64,000 nt of DNA from a bacterium (GTDB lineage: Bacteria > SZUA-182 > DTGQ01), in assembly GCA_040755755.1 (NCBI GenBank), contig JBFLZW010000012.1:24015-88014 (forward strand), given 5' to 3'. The position numbers were made by a program, and so were the translations under genes. The notes beneath the pieces are model-generated. The model was not told the origin of the DNA. It did not search any database and saw only the letters and a program-made list of their open reading frames with translations. Below are positions 17,733 through 29,700 of this stretch, one piece after another (within the stretch, counting starts at the first letter, position 1; each line of letters starts with the position of its first letter).

Positions 17733-17805
17733 GCTGGCGTAGCTCAGTCGGTAGAGCGGCTGATTTGTAATCAGCAAGTCGGGGGTTCAAGTCCCTTCGC
17801 CAGCT
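17733..17805 (+). tRNA. tRNA-Thr (anticodon TGT)
   Basis: Full cloverleaf: acceptor GCTGGCG pairs with CGCCAGC, anticodon stem GCTGA/TCAGC with loop TTTGTAA, T-loop GTTCAAG. No encoded CCA. First of four tRNAs in the order Thr-Tyr-Gly-Thr ahead of tuf, the same order as in the E. coli tufB operon. Confidence 0.95.
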
Positions 17806-17827
17806 TCTCTTGACAAGAATCAAAAAT

Positions 17828-17909
17828 GGTGGGGTTCCCGAGCGGCCAAAGGGATCAGACTGTAAATCTGACGGCGATGCCTTCGGAGGTTCGAATCCTC
17901 CCCCCACCA
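17828..17909 (+). tRNA. tRNA-Tyr (anticodon GTA)
   Basis: Acceptor GGTGGGG pairs with CCCCACC; anticodon stem TCAGA/TCTGA with loop CTGTAAA. A long variable arm marks a class II tRNA. T-loop GTTCGAA. Confidence 0.95.
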
Positions 17910-17925
17910 CTTTTGTTAAATATGA

Positions 17926-17999
17926 GCGGGAATAGCTCAGTTGGCTAGAGCATCAGCCTTCCAAGTTGAGGGTCGCGGGTTCGAATCCCGTTTCCCGCT
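17926..17999 (+). tRNA. tRNA-Gly (anticodon TCC)
   Basis: Acceptor GCGGGAA pairs with TTCCCGC; anticodon loop CTTCCAA gives TCC, reading GGA/GGG. T-arm GCGGGTTCGAATCCCGT is standard. Confidence 0.94.
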
Positions 18000-18021
18000 C
18001 CAGATTTTCAGTTACTGCCTG

Positions 18022-18094
18022 GCCCACGTAGCTCAGTCGGCGGAGCACTTCCTTGGTAAGGAAGAGGTCACCGGTTCAAATCCGGTCGTGGGCT
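18022..18094 (+). tRNA. tRNA-Thr (anticodon GGT)
   Basis: Acceptor GCCCACG pairs with CGTGGGC; anticodon stem CTTCC/GGAAG with loop TTGGTAA. Immediately precedes the tuf Shine-Dalgarno, so it is probably processed from a tRNA-tuf mRNA. Confidence 0.95.
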
Positions 18095-18112
18095 CTAAAG
18101 AAAGGAGCGATT

Positions 18113-19326
18113 GGAGGAAATAAGGAATGGCAAAAGAGAAGTATGAAAGGACGAAGCCGCACGTAAATATAGGGACAATCGGGCACGTAGATCATGGGAA
18201 GACCACCCTGACCTCTGCCATAACCAAGGTATTGGCCAATAAGGGTCTGGCAGAGTATCGGGCCTTTGATCAGATTGACAATGCCCCCGAGGAAAGAGAG
18301 CGGGGGATCACCATTGCCACGGCCCATGTGGAGTATCAGACCGAGAGCCGCCACTATGCTCATGTTGACTGTCCCGGTCATGCAGACTATGTGAAGAACA
18401 TGATCACTGGAGCAGCCCAGATGGATGGGGCCATTCTGGTGGTTTCAGCCGCGGACGGGCCCATGCCTCAGACCAGAGAGCATATTTTGCTGGCCAGACA
18501 GGTTGGTGTGCCCTATATCGTTGTTTTCCTCAACAAAGTGGACATGGTCGATGATGAAGAGCTGCTTGAGCTGGTAGAGCTTGAGGTCAGAGAGCTGCTG
18601 AGCCAGTATGAGTTTCCCGGAGACGAGATTCCGGTAGTCAGAGGCTCTGCTCTGAAGGCGGGAGAGTGTGGCTGCGGCAAAGATGGCTGCCCCAATTGCA
18701 AGGTGGTCTATGACCTGATGAAGGCAGTGGATGAGTATATCCCCCTTCCCAAGCGGGATATCGATAAACCCTTCCTGATGCCGGTAGAGGATGTGTTCAG
18801 CATTTCGGGGCGTGGAACTGTGGCTACCGGCAGAGTAGAGCGGGGCGTTATCAGAGTGGGCGAGGAAGTGGAAATCGTCGGCATCAAGGAAACGCAAAAG
18901 ACGGTGGCCACCGGGGTTGAGATGTTCAGAAAGCTGCTGGACGAGGGGCAGGCTGGAGACAACATCGGGGTTCTGCTGCGGGGCAAGAAGCGGGAAGAAA
19001 TCGAGCGGGGAATGGTTTTGGCCAAACCGGGCAGCATCACTCCGCATACCAAATTCAAAGCCCAGGTGTACGTACTGTCCAAAGAAGAAGGCGGAAGGCA
19101 TACCCCGTTTTTTAATGGTTATCGGCCTCAGTTTTTTGTGCGGACAACGGATGTGACCGGAACCGTTCAATTGCCGGAAGGTGTGGAAATGGTTATGCCG
19201 GGCGATAATGTTGTGATCGTCGGCGAGCTGATTACTCCGATCGCCCTGGAAAAAGAGATGCGCTTTGCCATCCGGGAAGGCGGCAGGACCGTGGGTGCCG
19301 GCGTTGTCAGTGAGATCATCGAATAA
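18113..19326 (+). repeat. Identical tuf duplication block, copy 1
   Basis: Sequence from GGAGGAAATAAGGA through the tuf stop codon is the same as 33935-35148, to my reading without a mismatch over 1,214 bp. Flanks diverge at the first base beyond each end. Confidence 0.9.
18127..19326 (+). CDS. tuf: Elongation factor Tu (copy 1)
   Basis: GTPase that delivers aminoacyl-tRNA to the ribosome. G1 [11 protein letters not shown]2 with the invariant Thr in [15 protein letters not shown]3 DCPGHADY, G4 NKVD, then beta-barrel domains 2 and 3. 399 residues. An insertion with Cys-rich [14 protein letters not shown] lies in the G domain after SALKAG. Strong Shine-Dalgarno GGAGG at 18113-18117. Lies after the Thr-Tyr-Gly-Thr tRNAs and before rpmG-tRNA-Trp-secE-nusG. 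The second copy, at 33949-35148, encodes the same protein. Confidence 0.97.
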   Translation: MAKEKYERTKPHVNIGTIGHVDHGKTTLTSAITKVLANKGLAEYRAFDQIDNAPEERERGITIATAHVEYQTESRHYAHVDCPGHADYVKNMITGAAQMDGAILVVSAADGPMPQTREHILLARQVGVPYIVVFLNKVDMVDDEELLELVELEVRELLSQYEFPGDEIPVVRGSALKAGECGCGKDGCPNCKVVYDLMKAVDEYIPLPKRDIDKPFLMPVEDVFSISGRGTVATGRVERGVIRVGEEVEIVGIKETQKTVATGVEMFRKLLDEGQAGDNIGVLLRGKKREEIERGMVLAKPGSITPHTKFKAQVYVLSKEEGGRHTPFFNGYRPQFFVRTTDVTGTVQLPEGVEMVMPGDNVVIVGELITPIALEKEMRFAIREGGRTVGAGVVSEIIE

Positions 19327-19394
19327 ATTTTAAGCAGGTGAAATCGTGGAATCGCAACGAAGCTGATTCTCAACCACAAGGGACAGGATAAGGA

Positions 19395-19544
19395 ATGAGA
19401 GATATCGTAATTTTGGCTTGTTCGGAGTGCAAACACAGAAATTATAACACCACCAGGAATAAGAAAAAGACTCCGAATAAACTTGAGATAAAGAAGTATT
19501 GTCGATTCTGTCGATCCCATACTGTTCATCGAGAAACGAAGTAG
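19395..19544 (+). CDS. rpmG: 50S ribosomal protein bL33
   Basis: A 49-residue ORF beginning [17 protein letters not shown] and ending [10 protein letters not shown]. Two CxxC pairs (CSEC and CRFC) show the zinc-binding form of L33. Located between tuf and tRNA-Trp/secE, its usual place. The AGGA before the ATG serves as ribosome-binding site. The TAG stop shares its last two bases with the first two bases of the tRNA-Trp gene. Confidence 0.93.
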   Translation: MRDIVILACSECKHRNYNTTRNKKKTPNKLEIKKYCRFCRSHTVHRETK

Positions 19545-19616
19545 GCCAGTAGCTCTAACGGCTAGAGCACCGGACTCCAAATCCGGGGGTTGGGGGTTCG
19601 AATCCCTCCTGGCCTG
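19543..19616 (+). tRNA. tRNA-Trp (anticodon CCA)
   Basis: Acceptor AGGCCAG pairs with CTGGCCT (19609-19615), discriminator G. Anticodon loop CTCCAAA within stem CCGGA/TCCGG; T-loop GTTCGAA. The 5' end overlaps the rpmG stop codon by two bases. Position before secE is conserved in many bacteria. Confidence 0.95.
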
Positions 19617-19695
19617 CTGAGTCATTTCTCAGATGACGTCAAGAGAGATAACCATTGCCGTATGAATGAGAACTGATAAGAGCAGGTAGCGCACG

Positions 19696-19881
19696 ATGAT
19701 TGGAAAAGCGATTCAGTTTATCAGAGAAGTAAGATTAGAGATGAAGAAAGTCACCTGGCCGAGTAAAGCCGAGGTAACAAGCTCAACGACTGTGGTTCTG
19801 GTGACGACAACAATTATTACTGTTTTTTTATACCTTTGTGACGTAGGGCTGGCACGGGTTATCAGTACGCTGATTAAATAG
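19696..19881 (+). CDS. secE: Preprotein translocase subunit SecE
   Basis: Single-span clamp of the SecYEG channel. 61 residues: an amphipathic helix with the signature REVRLEMKKVTWPSKAEV, then one transmembrane segment (about residues 33-50). This is the short single-TM form. Precedes nusG, as is usual. Confidence 0.93.
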   Translation: MIGKAIQFIREVRLEMKKVTWPSKAEVTSSTTVVLVTTTIITVFLYLCDVGLARVISTLIK

Positions 19882-19998
19882 AACCTGAGCAGCTCCGTTT
19901 TCTAGGATACCTGGCTTAAGGCAGATTGAAAGTCATGGGATCGAAGAGTTCACGGAAAAGAATCCATGATAGGTTGAAAGGTTGAGCAAGGGCTAAAC

Positions 19999-20529
19999 AT
20001 GGCAAAGGCTTGGTATGTAATACATACCTATTCGGGCTACGAAAATAAAGTCAAGACAAGCATCGAACAGCGGTTGCACCATCTTGGGATGGGTGAAGTG
20101 GTATCTCAGATTCTCATACCAACCGAAGATGTTTTTGAGCTGAAAAAGGGTCAAAAACACGTCACCAGTAAAAAGTTCTTTCCGGGGTATATTCTGGCAG
20201 AGATGGAGATGAACGATGATATCTGGTACATCATCAAGAATACCCCAAAGGTGACTGGCTTTGTCGGAGCAGGATCAAGGCCGACCCCGATGAGTGAGAG
20301 AGAGGTTGAGACCATCCTGGAGCAGATGCGGACCGGGGCTACACGACCCAAGGCTGAGGTCCTGTTCGGGAAAGGGGAACGGGTCAAAATCATTGACGGA
20401 CCGTTTACCAGTTTCACCGGGCAGGTTGATGAGATTAACGAAGACCGGGAAAAGGTACGGGTTCTGGTAAGCATTTTTGGTCGGTCTACCCCGGTAGAGC
20501 TCGATTTTGCACAGGTTGAGAAGATATAA
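19999..20529 (+). CDS. nusG: Transcription termination/antitermination factor NusG
   Basis: Binds RNA polymerase and couples it to the ribosome or Rho. NGN domain with [15 protein letters not shown] and [13 protein letters not shown] domain at about 120-176 with [18 protein letters not shown]. 176 residues, standard. Lies between secE and rplK. Confidence 0.96.
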   Translation: MAKAWYVIHTYSGYENKVKTSIEQRLHHLGMGEVVSQILIPTEDVFELKKGQKHVTSKKFFPGYILAEMEMNDDIWYIIKNTPKVTGFVGAGSRPTPMSEREVETILEQMRTGATRPKAEVLFGKGERVKIIDGPFTSFTGQVDEINEDREKVRVLVSIFGRSTPVELDFAQVEKI

Positions 20530-20556
20530 GATTGCACAGATAGGGAGCATGCATTT

Positions 20557-20982
20557 ATGGCAAAGAAAATAGTTGGCTATGTAAAGCTTCAGGTTCCGGC
20601 AGGGAAAGCGACTCCATCTCCTCCGGTAGGGCCGGCTTTGGGTCAGCATGGTGTGAACATTATGGAGTTTTGCAAAAATTTCAATGAGCAGACGAGGGGG
20701 CGGGAAGGTCTGATTATTCCGGTAGTGGTAACAGTGTATGCGGATCATTCCTTCACTTTTGTCACGAAAACACCTCCGGCCGCTGTACTGTTAAAACGGG
20801 CTGCTGGAATTGCCAAAGGTTCAGGGACGCCGAATAAAGAGAAAATTGGCAAGGTTACTAAAGAACAGATTAAAGAGATTGCCACGACCAAAATGCCTGA
20901 CTTGAACGCGATTGATATCGATAGTGCCATCAGGATTGTAGAGGGAACGGCCAGAAGCATGGGTATCGAGGTCGTAGGATGA
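20557..20982 (+). CDS. rplK: 50S ribosomal protein uL11
   Basis: Binds the GTPase-associated region of 23S rRNA. Signatures are [20 protein letters not shown] and [15 protein letters not shown] at the N-domain and a C-domain with [14 protein letters not shown]. 141 residues, as in E. coli. Followed by rplA after 10 bp. Confidence 0.96.
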   Translation: MAKKIVGYVKLQVPAGKATPSPPVGPALGQHGVNIMEFCKNFNEQTRGREGLIIPVVVTVYADHSFTFVTKTPPAAVLLKRAAGIAKGSGTPNKEKIGKVTKEQIKEIATTKMPDLNAIDIDSAIRIVEGTARSMGIEVVG

Positions 20983-20992
20983 TGGAGGGGCA

Positions 20993-21697
20993 ATGAACGC
21001 GGGAAAGAACTATACCAATGCGGCAAAAAAGATTGATCCATCTAAACGGTACGATCTGGACGAGGCAATGGTAGCTGTTAAGGAAGCTGCTTTTGCCAAG
21101 TTTGACGAGACCGTAGATATGGCTGTCAGACTTGGGGTAAACCCGAAAAAGTCTGATCAGATGGTAAGAGGATCGGTCGTATTGCCCTACGGCACAGGCA
21201 AGAAGGTAAAGATACTGGTTTTCGCTAAGGGAGAGAAGGAAAAGGAGGCACAAGAGGCAGGGGCAGACTATGTAGGAGGAGATGAGCTGGTTGAGAAGAT
21301 CAAAGGGGGATGGATGGATTTCGAGCGTGTGGTTGCCACGCCGGATATGATGGGGAGTGTTGGAAAGGTAGGCAAGATTCTCGGTCCCCGGGGATTGATG
21401 CCCAATCCAAAAACCGGGACTGTTACCTTTGACGTTGCCCAGGTAGTAGGTGATATCAAAAAAGGTAAAGTTGATTTTCGGGTTGAAAAGGCCGGTATTG
21501 TCCATGTACCGATCGGCAAGGTTTCGTTCAGCCCGCAGCAGCTTAAGGATAATGCTTCCGCCTTCCTCGAGACTTTAGTCCGTCTCAAACCTCCTGCTAG
21601 CAAAGGCCAGTATCTCAAGGGCATTGCCATTTCCTCAACTATGGGGCCGGGAATACGTTTGGATGCAGCCAAAATCCGAAATGCATTCAGAAGGTAA
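20993..21697 (+). CDS. rplA: 50S ribosomal protein uL1
   Basis: Forms the L1 stalk that moves deacylated tRNA to the E site. 234 residues with the signatures [35 protein letters not shown] and a C-terminal [17 protein letters not shown] upstream of the ATG at 20993. Confidence 0.96.
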   Translation: MNAGKNYTNAAKKIDPSKRYDLDEAMVAVKEAAFAKFDETVDMAVRLGVNPKKSDQMVRGSVVLPYGTGKKVKILVFAKGEKEKEAQEAGADYVGGDELVEKIKGGWMDFERVVATPDMMGSVGKVGKILGPRGLMPNPKTGTVTFDVAQVVGDIKKGKVDFRVEKAGIVHVPIGKVSFSPQQLKDNASAFLETLVRLKPPASKGQYLKGIAISSTMGPGIRLDAAKIRNAFRR

Positions 21698-21805
21698 TTG
21701 AATAAATCCATCAGCCCCTGTAAAGTCAGCAGTCGGGTCGTACACATTTTCACAAAATAATCGCTTTATGTATCTTTACTATTATAAAGAGGGGTGTGTC
21801 AGTCA

Positions 21806-22321
21806 TTGATCAGGACGGAAAAAGAAAAGCAGGTAGATGAAATAGGAGAAAAACTTCAAAGGGCAAAGGCCGCCGTATTCAGTGACTTTTGTGGTCTGAA
21901 GGTCAAGAATATGGAGGAGCTGAGGCATCGGCTTCGGGAGCAGAAGGTTGAATTTAAAGTATTTAAGAATACTTTAATTCGAAAAGCTTTCAAAGGACAG
22001 GAGGGGATAGATGACTTCCTGCGGAATCCTACAGCTTTGGCCTTTGGTTACGTTGACCCGGCGGCAGTGGCTAAAATTTTAATCACCTATGCCAAGGATA
22101 ATCCTGCCTTAAAGATCAAGGGTGGAGTTGTTGAAGGCAAGGTTATGAATGTTGCCCAGATCACTTCATTGGCTGAGCTTCCGCCGAGAGAGGTTCTTCT
22201 GGCGAAGGTGGTCATGGGCATCCAGTCGCCATTGCGCGGTTTTATGAACGTGCTGAATGGTCCGCTAACTCAATTGGTGATGGTATTAAAAGCGATTGAA
22301 GAGAAGAAAAAGAGTCAATAG
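21806..22321 (+). CDS. rplJ: 50S ribosomal protein uL10
   Basis: Base of the L7/L12 stalk. 171 residues including VFSDFCGLKVKNMEELR, VFKNTLIRKAFKGQEG and a C-terminal helix that binds L7/L12. I chose a TTG at 21806 because AAAGAGGGG (21786-21794) lies about 11 bases upstream; a GTG at 21794 would sit within that Shine-Dalgarno. The 108-bp gap after rplA holds a possible but weak promoter (TTCACA 21749-21754, 16 bp, TATCTT 21771-21776). In other bacteria this gap contains the L10 autoregulatory leader. Confidence 0.92.
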   Translation: MIRTEKEKQVDEIGEKLQRAKAAVFSDFCGLKVKNMEELRHRLREQKVEFKVFKNTLIRKAFKGQEGIDDFLRNPTALAFGYVDPAAVAKILITYAKDNPALKIKGGVVEGKVMNVAQITSLAELPPREVLLAKVVMGIQSPLRGFMNVLNGPLTQLVMVLKAIEEKKKSQ

Positions 22322-22356
22322 CTTACTAAAATAATAGATGAAGGGAGATTTTTAAC

Positions 22357-22746
22357 ATGCCAGAGATTACCAGAGAAGCAGTAATTGATTACATAGCCAA
22401 TATGACGGTTTTGGAGCTTTCGGAGTTGGTAAAAGAGTTAGAGGGGAAATTCGGTGTTTCCGCGGCTATGGCCCCGATGGGTGTGATGGCTGGCGCGGCT
22501 GCTCCGGCAGCGGCAGAAGCAAAACAGGAAGAGCAGACTGAATTCACTGTTACTCTGCTCAACGCGGGTGACAAGAAAATTCAGGTCATCAAAGTAGTCC
22601 GGGCTTTGACCGGCCTTGGATTGAAAGAGGCTAAAGACCTCGTTGACGGCGCTCCCAAACCGGTTAAAGAGCATATTCCAAAGGAAGAAGCTGAAAAAAT
22701 CAAGGCCGAACTGGAAAAAGAGGGTGCCAAAGTCGAGATTAAATAA
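22357..22746 (+). CDS. rplL: 50S ribosomal protein bL12 (L7/L12)
   Basis: Stalk protein that recruits translational GTPases. N-terminal dimerisation region with [20 protein letters not shown], an Ala-rich hinge ([12 protein letters not shown]), and the C-terminal domain [20 protein letters not shown]. 129 residues. AAGGGAG precedes the ATG. Confidence 0.96.
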   Translation: MPEITREAVIDYIANMTVLELSELVKELEGKFGVSAAMAPMGVMAGAAAPAAAEAKQEEQTEFTVTLLNAGDKKIQVIKVVRALTGLGLKEAKDLVDGAPKPVKEHIPKEEAEKIKAELEKEGAKVEIK

Positions 22747-22802
22747 TTAGTTGAAACATTATTCACGATTTATAGTTAGTACCATTGTTTATAGGAAATT
22801 TT

Positions 22803-25800
22803 ATGGATAACCATAAGAATAGACCCTTAAGAAGGATACGAAAGGATTTTGCTCGAATCCCTCAAATCATGGAGGTTCCGAATCTCATTGAGATTCAGAG
22901 GAAATCCTACGAACAGTTCCTGCAGGCTGATGTTCCTCCTGAAGCGCGAAAGGATGAAGGCCTCCAAGGTGTATTTACCAGCATCTTTCCAATCACTGAC
23001 TTTGGAGATAACTGCTCGCTGGAGTTTGTCTCCTACAGCCTGGGGGAGGCGAAATATACCGTAAATGAGTGCCGGCAGCGAGGGATGACCCATGCAGCCG
23101 CTCTGAAGGTTGTGGTCAGGCTGATTGTCTGGCAGAAGAACAAGGAACGGCAGACAAAGACCATCAGGGACATTAAAGAGCAGGAAATTTATTTGGGAGA
23201 GATACCCCTGATGACCGAGCATGGAACATTTATTATCAATGGTACGGAAAGAACCATTGTCAGCCAGATGCACCGGTCGCCTGGTGTCTTTTTCAGCCAT
23301 GATAAAGGCAAAACCTATTCGAGCCAAAAGATATTATACATTGCCAGAATCATACCGTATCGCGGATCATGGATTGAATTTGAAGTCTGTACCAAGGATG
23401 CATTGTATCTGCGGATTGATCGGCGAAGGAAGATTCTGGCTACGGTTCTTCTTCGTGCCCTGGGTTTTAAAGAAGATGAGGAAATCCTGAAGGCATTCTA
23501 TGCTACCGAGAAAATTATCCTGGAAGGGGAGGGATATAAGCTCCTTAATCCTGACGTTCACGGAGGCGAAAGAGTACCGAAGGATATTATAGACCCCGCG
23601 AGCGGCCAGATTCTGGTCAAAGCTGGAAGCAAGCTTAACCGTGGTATTCTGAAGCGGATGGAAGAAAGTGGAATCAATCGGCTTCCGATCGTGATGGAAC
23701 AGATCGTGGGCAGATATGTTGCCAGGGATGTTATTGATGTCGAGAGCGGCGAAGTTCTCCTGGAATGCAATCAAATAATCACCGAGGAGAAACTGACGAT
23801 TCTCCGGGAGAAAAAAATCCCTTCCATTGAGCTTTTGATTATCGAGGAAAGCAATATTGGTTCGTCCCTGCGTGACACGCTGGAAAAGGATCCTATCAAG
23901 ACTCAGGAGGATGCCTTAGTTGAGATATATAAAAGGATGCGCCCTGGGGATCCGCCAACCCTGGAGAGCGCCAAGGCTCTTTTTCACAGCCTGTTTTATG
24001 ACTCCAAGCGGTATGACTTGACCAAGGTCGGACGGTTGATTATCAACCGCAGGCTGGGGCTCGATATCGATATAGAAAACCGGCTCTTGCAGAAAGAAGA
24101 TTTTGTTGCTGTTATCCGGTATCTCCTCCAGTTGACAAACGGGGTCGGATACGTGGATGACATCGACCACCTGGGAAATCGCAGGGTCCGGGCGGTAGGA
24201 GAGCTTCTGGAGAATCAGTTCCGGGTAGGCCTTGTCAGGATGGAACGGGCCATTAAAGAACGGATGAGCATCCAGGATATGGAAACCGTGATGCCGCATG
24301 ATATTGTGAATTCCAAACCGGTGTCGGCGGTAATCAAGGAATTCTTCGGCAGCAGTCAGCTCTCTCAGTTTCTGGATCAGACGAATCCTCTGTCCGAATT
24401 AACCCATAAGCGCAGGCTGAGTGCTCTGGGGCCGGGAAGCTTGAGTCGGGAAAGAGCGGGTTTTGAGGTGCGCGACGTGCATCCTACCCATTACGGACGC
24501 ATCTGTCCTATCGAGACACCGGAAGGCCCCAACATCGGTCTTATCGCTTCACTTTCGACCTATGCGCGGGTCAATGATTTCGGTTTTATCGAAACCCCGT
24601 ATCGGAAAGTTGTCGATGGCCAGGTTACCGACGAGATAGAATATCTGACCGCATCTCAGGAAGAGCAGTATTCCGTGGCTCAGGCTAATGCACGGGTTGA
24701 CGAAGAAGGGCGGTTTATTGATTCTCGAATAGCAGCCAGGACCGGCGGTGAGCCCCGTAAGGTTCTTCCTGAACAAATCAACTATATGGATGTTTCTCCC
24801 AAGCAACTGGTCAGTGTCTCCGCCTCGCTGATTCCCTTTCTGGAGCACGATGATGCCAACCGCGCCTTGATGGGGTCCAACATGCAGCGGCAAGCCGTTC
24901 CTCTACTGCGGCCCAATGCGCCGTTGGTCGGTACCGGAATGGAATCCGTTGTGGCTCGAGATTCAGGAGCGGTAATCCTGGCTAAAAGAGATGGCGTGGT
25001 TGAACGGGTTGATGCCACGAAAATCATTGTCCGGGTGGATAATGGAAGCGATCTGAAAGGTGAAGAGCCTATCATCGATGTTTATGAACTGGTAAAATTC
25101 CAGCGAACCAATCAAAACACCTGCCAGAATCAGCGTCCAATTGTCAGACCGGGCATGCAGGTAAAAAAAGGTGATATCATAGCCGATGGCTCCTCGACAG
25201 AGTTAGGCGAACTGGCCCTGGGCCAGAATGTCCTGGTGGCTTTTATGCCCTGGGGCGGATACAACTTTGAGGATGCTATCCTGATGAGTGAGCGCGTGGT
25301 CAAGGAGGACCGGTTTACCTCCATCCATATTGAAGAATTTGAAATCGAGGCCCGGGATACGAAGCTGGGCCGGGAAGAGATCACCCGTGATATACCGAAT
25401 GTCGGCGAAGATACTCTGCGCAACCTCGATGACAGCGGTATTATTCGAATCGGTGCGGAGGTCAAGCCGGGTGATGTTCTGGTCGGCAAGGTGACACCAA
25501 AGGGTGAAACGCAACTGACACCGGAGGAAAAGCTTCTGCGGGCCATTTTTGGAGAAAAAGCCGCTGATGTCCGGGATGCCTCTCTGGTTGCTCCTCCGGG
25601 AGTTGAGGGGATTGTAGTTGATGTCAAGGTCTTCTCCCGCAAGGGAGTCGAAAAAGACAAACGGACCACGGAAATTGAAGAGGACGAAATCGGAAAGCTG
25701 AAGAAGGATTTCGAAGATGAAACCAAGATCGTCGAAGAGTCCAAGCAACGAAAAATCCTGGAACTGATTAAGGACGGGCATGTGGAAGAGATCGAGCCTG

Positions 25801-26705
25801 AAGAGCTGGAAGATAATGCGGTCATGGATAAAATCATTGGCGATCCTCTTCTTGAGCCTCAGATCGATGAAATTACCGATTGGGCTGAGCGGCAGAAAGA
25901 AGAGCTGCAACTGGAATTTGAAGATAAGATCTCCCGTTTGGAAAGGGGAGGGGAGCTTCCGCCGGGAGTTATCAAACTGGTAAAGGTTTACATCGCTATC
26001 AAGCGGAAATTGTCTGTTGGCGATAAGATGGCCGGACGGCATGGAAATAAGGGAGTTGTCTCCAAGATACTTGCCGAAGAGGATATGCCGTATCTCTCTG
26101 ATGGAACACCGGTGGATATCGTTCTCAATCCTCTCGGTGTACCTTCCCGAATGAATGTCGGCCAGATTCTGGAAACTCATCTTGGCTGGGCAGCTAAAGC
26201 GCTGGGACTGCATGTATCAACACCGGTATTCGATGGCGCCACTGAAGCTCAGATCCGGGCAGAGCTCAAGAAGGCAGGGCTTCCTGAAGCGGGGAAAACC
26301 ACGTTACGGGATGGCCGTACCGGTGATCCGTTCCGCCAGGATGTCACTGTCGGCTATATCTACATGCTCAAGCTGGCCCACCTGGTTGATGACAAGATTC
26401 ATGCCCGGTCAATCGGTCCCTATTCGCTGGTAACTCAGCAGCCGCTGGGAGGAAAAGCCCAATTTGGCGGTCAGCGATTCGGAGAAATGGAGGTATGGGC
26501 ACTGGAGGCCTATGGGGCCGCTTATACCTTACAGGAGGTCCTGACAGTAAAATCTGATGATGTAACCGGAAGAACCGATGTCTATGAGGCAATCGTCAAA
26601 GGTGAAAACCTGAACGAACCGGGAATTCCGGAATCGTTCAATGTTCTGGTCAAAGAGCTCCAAAGCCTGTGCCTGGATATTGAACTGGTAAAAAGCAGTA
26701 ACTAA
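22803..26705 (+). CDS. rpoB: RNA polymerase beta subunit
   Basis: Catalytic beta subunit of RNA polymerase. 1,300 residues from ATG 22803 (AGGA upstream); an in-frame TTG at 22785 is a poor alternative. The rifampicin pocket around residues 517-560 reads [20 protein letters not shown] then RRLSALGPG, keeping the contact residues Gln, Asp, His, Arg and Ser that are mutated in resistant strains. [20 protein letters not shown] follows. The acidic/coiled region near 950-1050 ([16 protein letters not shown] and neighbours) is an insertion typical of several diderm phyla. C-terminal [17 protein letters not shown] is conserved. Confidence 0.97.
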   Translation: MDNHKNRPLRRIRKDFARIPQIMEVPNLIEIQRKSYEQFLQADVPPEARKDEGLQGVFTSIFPITDFGDNCSLEFVSYSLGEAKYTVNECRQRGMTHAAALKVVVRLIVWQKNKERQTKTIRDIKEQEIYLGEIPLMTEHGTFIINGTERTIVSQMHRSPGVFFSHDKGKTYSSQKILYIARIIPYRGSWIEFEVCTKDALYLRIDRRRKILATVLLRALGFKEDEEILKAFYATEKIILEGEGYKLLNPDVHGGERVPKDIIDPASGQILVKAGSKLNRGILKRMEESGINRLPIVMEQIVGRYVARDVIDVESGEVLLECNQIITEEKLTILREKKIPSIELLIIEESNIGSSLRDTLEKDPIKTQEDALVEIYKRMRPGDPPTLESAKALFHSLFYDSKRYDLTKVGRLIINRRLGLDIDIENRLLQKEDFVAVIRYLLQLTNGVGYVDDIDHLGNRRVRAVGELLENQFRVGLVRMERAIKERMSIQDMETVMPHDIVNSKPVSAVIKEFFGSSQLSQFLDQTNPLSELTHKRRLSALGPGSLSRERAGFEVRDVHPTHYGRICPIETPEGPNIGLIASLSTYARVNDFGFIETPYRKVVDGQVTDEIEYLTASQEEQYSVAQANARVDEEGRFIDSRIAARTGGEPRKVLPEQINYMDVSPKQLVSVSASLIPFLEHDDANRALMGSNMQRQAVPLLRPNAPLVGTGMESVVARDSGAVILAKRDGVVERVDATKIIVRVDNGSDLKGEEPIIDVYELVKFQRTNQNTCQNQRPIVRPGMQVKKGDIIADGSSTELGELALGQNVLVAFMPWGGYNFEDAILMSERVVKEDRFTSIHIEEFEIEARDTKLGREEITRDIPNVGEDTLRNLDDSGIIRIGAEVKPGDVLVGKVTPKGETQLTPEEKLLRAIFGEKAADVRDASLVAPPGVEGIVVDVKVFSRKGVEKDKRTTEIEEDEIGKLKKDFEDETKIVEESKQRKILELIKDGHVEEIEPEELEDNAVMDKIIGDPLLEPQIDEITDWAERQKEELQLEFEDKISRLERGGELPPGVIKLVKVYIAIKRKLSVGDKMAGRHGNKGVVSKILAEEDMPYLSDGTPVDIVLNPLGVPSRMNVGQILETHLGWAAKALGLHVSTPVFDGATEAQIRAELKKAGLPEAGKTTLRDGRTGDPFRQDVTVGYIYMLKLAHLVDDKIHARSIGPYSLVTQQPLGGKAQFGGQRFGEMEVWALEAYGAAYTLQEVLTVKSDDVTGRTDVYEAIVKGENLNEPGIPESFNVLVKELQSLCLDIELVKSSN

Positions 26706-26750
26706 AAAGTAATATTTTTATAATATCAATACTCTAAAGGAGGGGACTCC

Positions 26751-29700
26751 TTGAGGACCTTTAGAAGCTTTACTGAAAGAAAATCTGAACGGGTTGAATT
26801 TGACTATTTGAAAATCGGCATTGCCTCACCGGATAAAATCAGGTCATGGTCTCATGGTGAGGTCAAGAAGCCGGAGACGATTAATTATCGGACCTTCAAA
26901 CCCGAAAAAGATGGTTTATTCTGCGCCAAGATCTTTGGGCCAACCAAAGATTGGGAGTGTAATTGCGGTAAATATAAACGCATGAAGCACCGGGGGGTGG
27001 TGTGCGATAAATGCGGCGTTGAAGTAATTCAATCCAAGGTGCGACGGGAGCGCCTGGGCCATATAGAGCTTGCCTGTCCGGTATCCCATGTCTGGTTTTT
27101 CAAGGGATTGCCGAGCCGGATCGGTCATCTTCTCGATATGACCCTGCGCGAATTGGAAAAAATACTCTATTTTGAAGCCTATGTAGTCATTGATCCGGGT
27201 GATACGCCGCTGCAAATGCATGAATTGTTGACCGAAGAAAAATACCGTCGGTGTGTTGAGGAATTCGGGGACAGGTTTAATGCCGGTATGGGAGCAGAGG
27301 CCATTAAGGAGCTGCTTAAACGGCTCGATCTTGAAAAGCTTGCCGGGGACCTTCGAGAAGAAATGAAAGCCACCAGCTCAGCCCAGCAGCAGAAGAAGGT
27401 GGCCAAACGGCTCAGAGTTATCGAGGCATTCCTGCATTCTGGAAATAAGCCGGAGTGGATGATCCTGGACGTTATTCCGGTCATTCCTCCGGAGCTTCGC
27501 CCACTGGTGCCTTTGGATGGCGGGCGGTTTGCGACCTCCGACCTGAATGATCTGTACCGCCGGGTGATTAACCGGAATAACCGCCTCAAGCGCTTACAGG
27601 AGCTTCGGGCTCCGGAAGTCATTATCAGGAATGAAAAAAGAATGCTTCAGGAATCGGTGGACGCGCTGTTTGACAATGGACGCAGAGGCCGGGTGCTCAG
27701 GGGACCGAACAATCGCCCCCTGAAATCCTTGAGTGACATGTTGAAAGGCAAGCAGGGGCGGTTCCGCCAGAACCTTCTCGGCAAACGGGTCGATTATTCG
27801 GGCCGTTCAGTTATCGTGGTTGATCCGCAGCTGAAGCTTCATCAGTGCGGATTACCCAAGAAAATGGCTCTTGAGCTGTTCAAGCCGTTCATTTATCACC
27901 GGCTGGAAGAAAAAGGCTATGTAACCACTATCAAGAGTGCCAAGAAGATGGTGGAAAAGGAAAAGGATGAAATCTGGGAAATTCTGGAAGAGGTGGTCTC
28001 GGAGCATCCCGTTCTGTTAAACCGGGCACCGACACTTCACCGATTGGGAATCCAGGCGTTCGAGCCGCTGCTGGTTGAGGGGAAGGCAATCCGGATTCAC
28101 CCGCTGGTTTGTGCAGCCTTCAATGCTGATTTTGATGGAGACCAGATGGCTGTACACATTCCCCTGTCGGTGGAAGCCCAGACCGAAGCCCGGATATTAA
28201 TGATGTCAAGCAATAATATCCTCTCACCGGCCAATGGTGAACCTCTCACGGTCCCTACCCAGGATATTGTCTTGGGTTGTTATTATCTTACCAAGGAGGG
28301 AAGAAGACAGCGGGAGGAAAAGCGGATATTTTCCAATAGTAATGAAGCCATCATGGCTTATGAATGTGGTCAGGTCGATTTACAGGAAAAGATAAAGCTG
28401 CGATTGAATAAAAAAATTATCGAGACGACCGTGGGAAGAGTAATATTCAATGAGATACTTCCCTCCAATATTCCTTATACGAATAAGGTTCTGAGCAAGA
28501 AGGAATTGACAAAACTCATCGGCATCTGCGTACGGCAGTGCGAGCATGATGAAGTCCTTCGCCTGCTGGATGATCTGAAAGAGCTTGGCTTTCGGTATGC
28601 AACCAAAGCCGGCATATCGATCTCGATTGATGATATGAAAATTCCGTCGCGGAAAGATGAGCTGATCCGGAAAGCTGAAAAAGAAGTTATTGAAGTTGAG
28701 CAGCAATACCTTGATGGAATTATCACCGATGGTGAGCGGTACAATAAAGTGGTCGATATCTGGTCCAGGGTCACCGAGCAGGTTTCCGATGAGATGTTCA
28801 TGGAGCTCGAAGCCGAGCATGCCCTGGAACAGGCAGGAAAATCGGCAGGCAATGAATTCAATCCTATCTACATGATGGCTGATTCAGGGGCCAGAGGAAG
28901 CAAGCAGCAGATCCGGCAGCTGGCCGGAATGCGAGGACTGATGGCCAAGCCATCGGGAGAGATTATCGAAACTCCGATTACGGCCAATTTCCGTGAGGGA
29001 TTGACTGTTTTACAATACTTTATCTCTACTCATGGTGCCCGGAAAGGGTTAGCTGATACAGCCCTGAAAACCGCCGATTCGGGTTATCTCACCAGACGGT
29101 TGGTCGATGTTGCCCAGGATGTCATTATTACTGAAGAGGATTGCCGGACCATTGACGGTATCATGGTTACGCCGATCGTTGAAGGTGGAGAGCTTATTGC
29201 TTCGATCAGAGACCGTATCCTTGGCAGGGTAGCACTGGAGGAGATCAGAGATCCAATTACCAACGAGTTACTGGTTGATGCCAATGTGGAGATTACCGAG
29301 GAAATTGCGGCTGAAATTGAAAATTCCGGCATTAAGAAGGTTAAGATTCGATCGGTGTTGACGTGCGAGGCCAAACGCGGAGTGTGTGCCAAGTGCTATG
29401 GCCGTAATCTGTCTACCGGACAATTGGTTGAACTGGGAGAGGCAGTTGGAGTCATAGCCGCTCAATCCATCGGTGAACCCGGAACGCAGCTCACCATGAG
29501 AACCTTCCATATCGGTGGTACGGCCAGCAGGATTGTCGAGCAAACAACCCTGAAAGCCAAAAATGCAGGTACTATTCAGTTTCACAATATCAATACGGTC
29601 CGGAATAAAGAGGGCTTTCTGGTGGTCATGAACCGCAACGGCAGTATCGGCATTCAGGATGAATCGGGAAGGGAGCGGGAACGGTATCCGGTCGTGTATG

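Noticed and set aside
18445-19170. Long antisense ORF (241 codons) inside tuf, repeated at 34267-34992
   Set aside because: It exists twice only because the tuf genes are identical. It lies opposite a highly conserved GTPase, has no ribosome-binding site and resembles no family.
25203-26213. 336-codon antisense ORF inside rpoB
   Set aside because: Shadow of strongly constrained rpoB codons; low-complexity composition and no recognisable domain.
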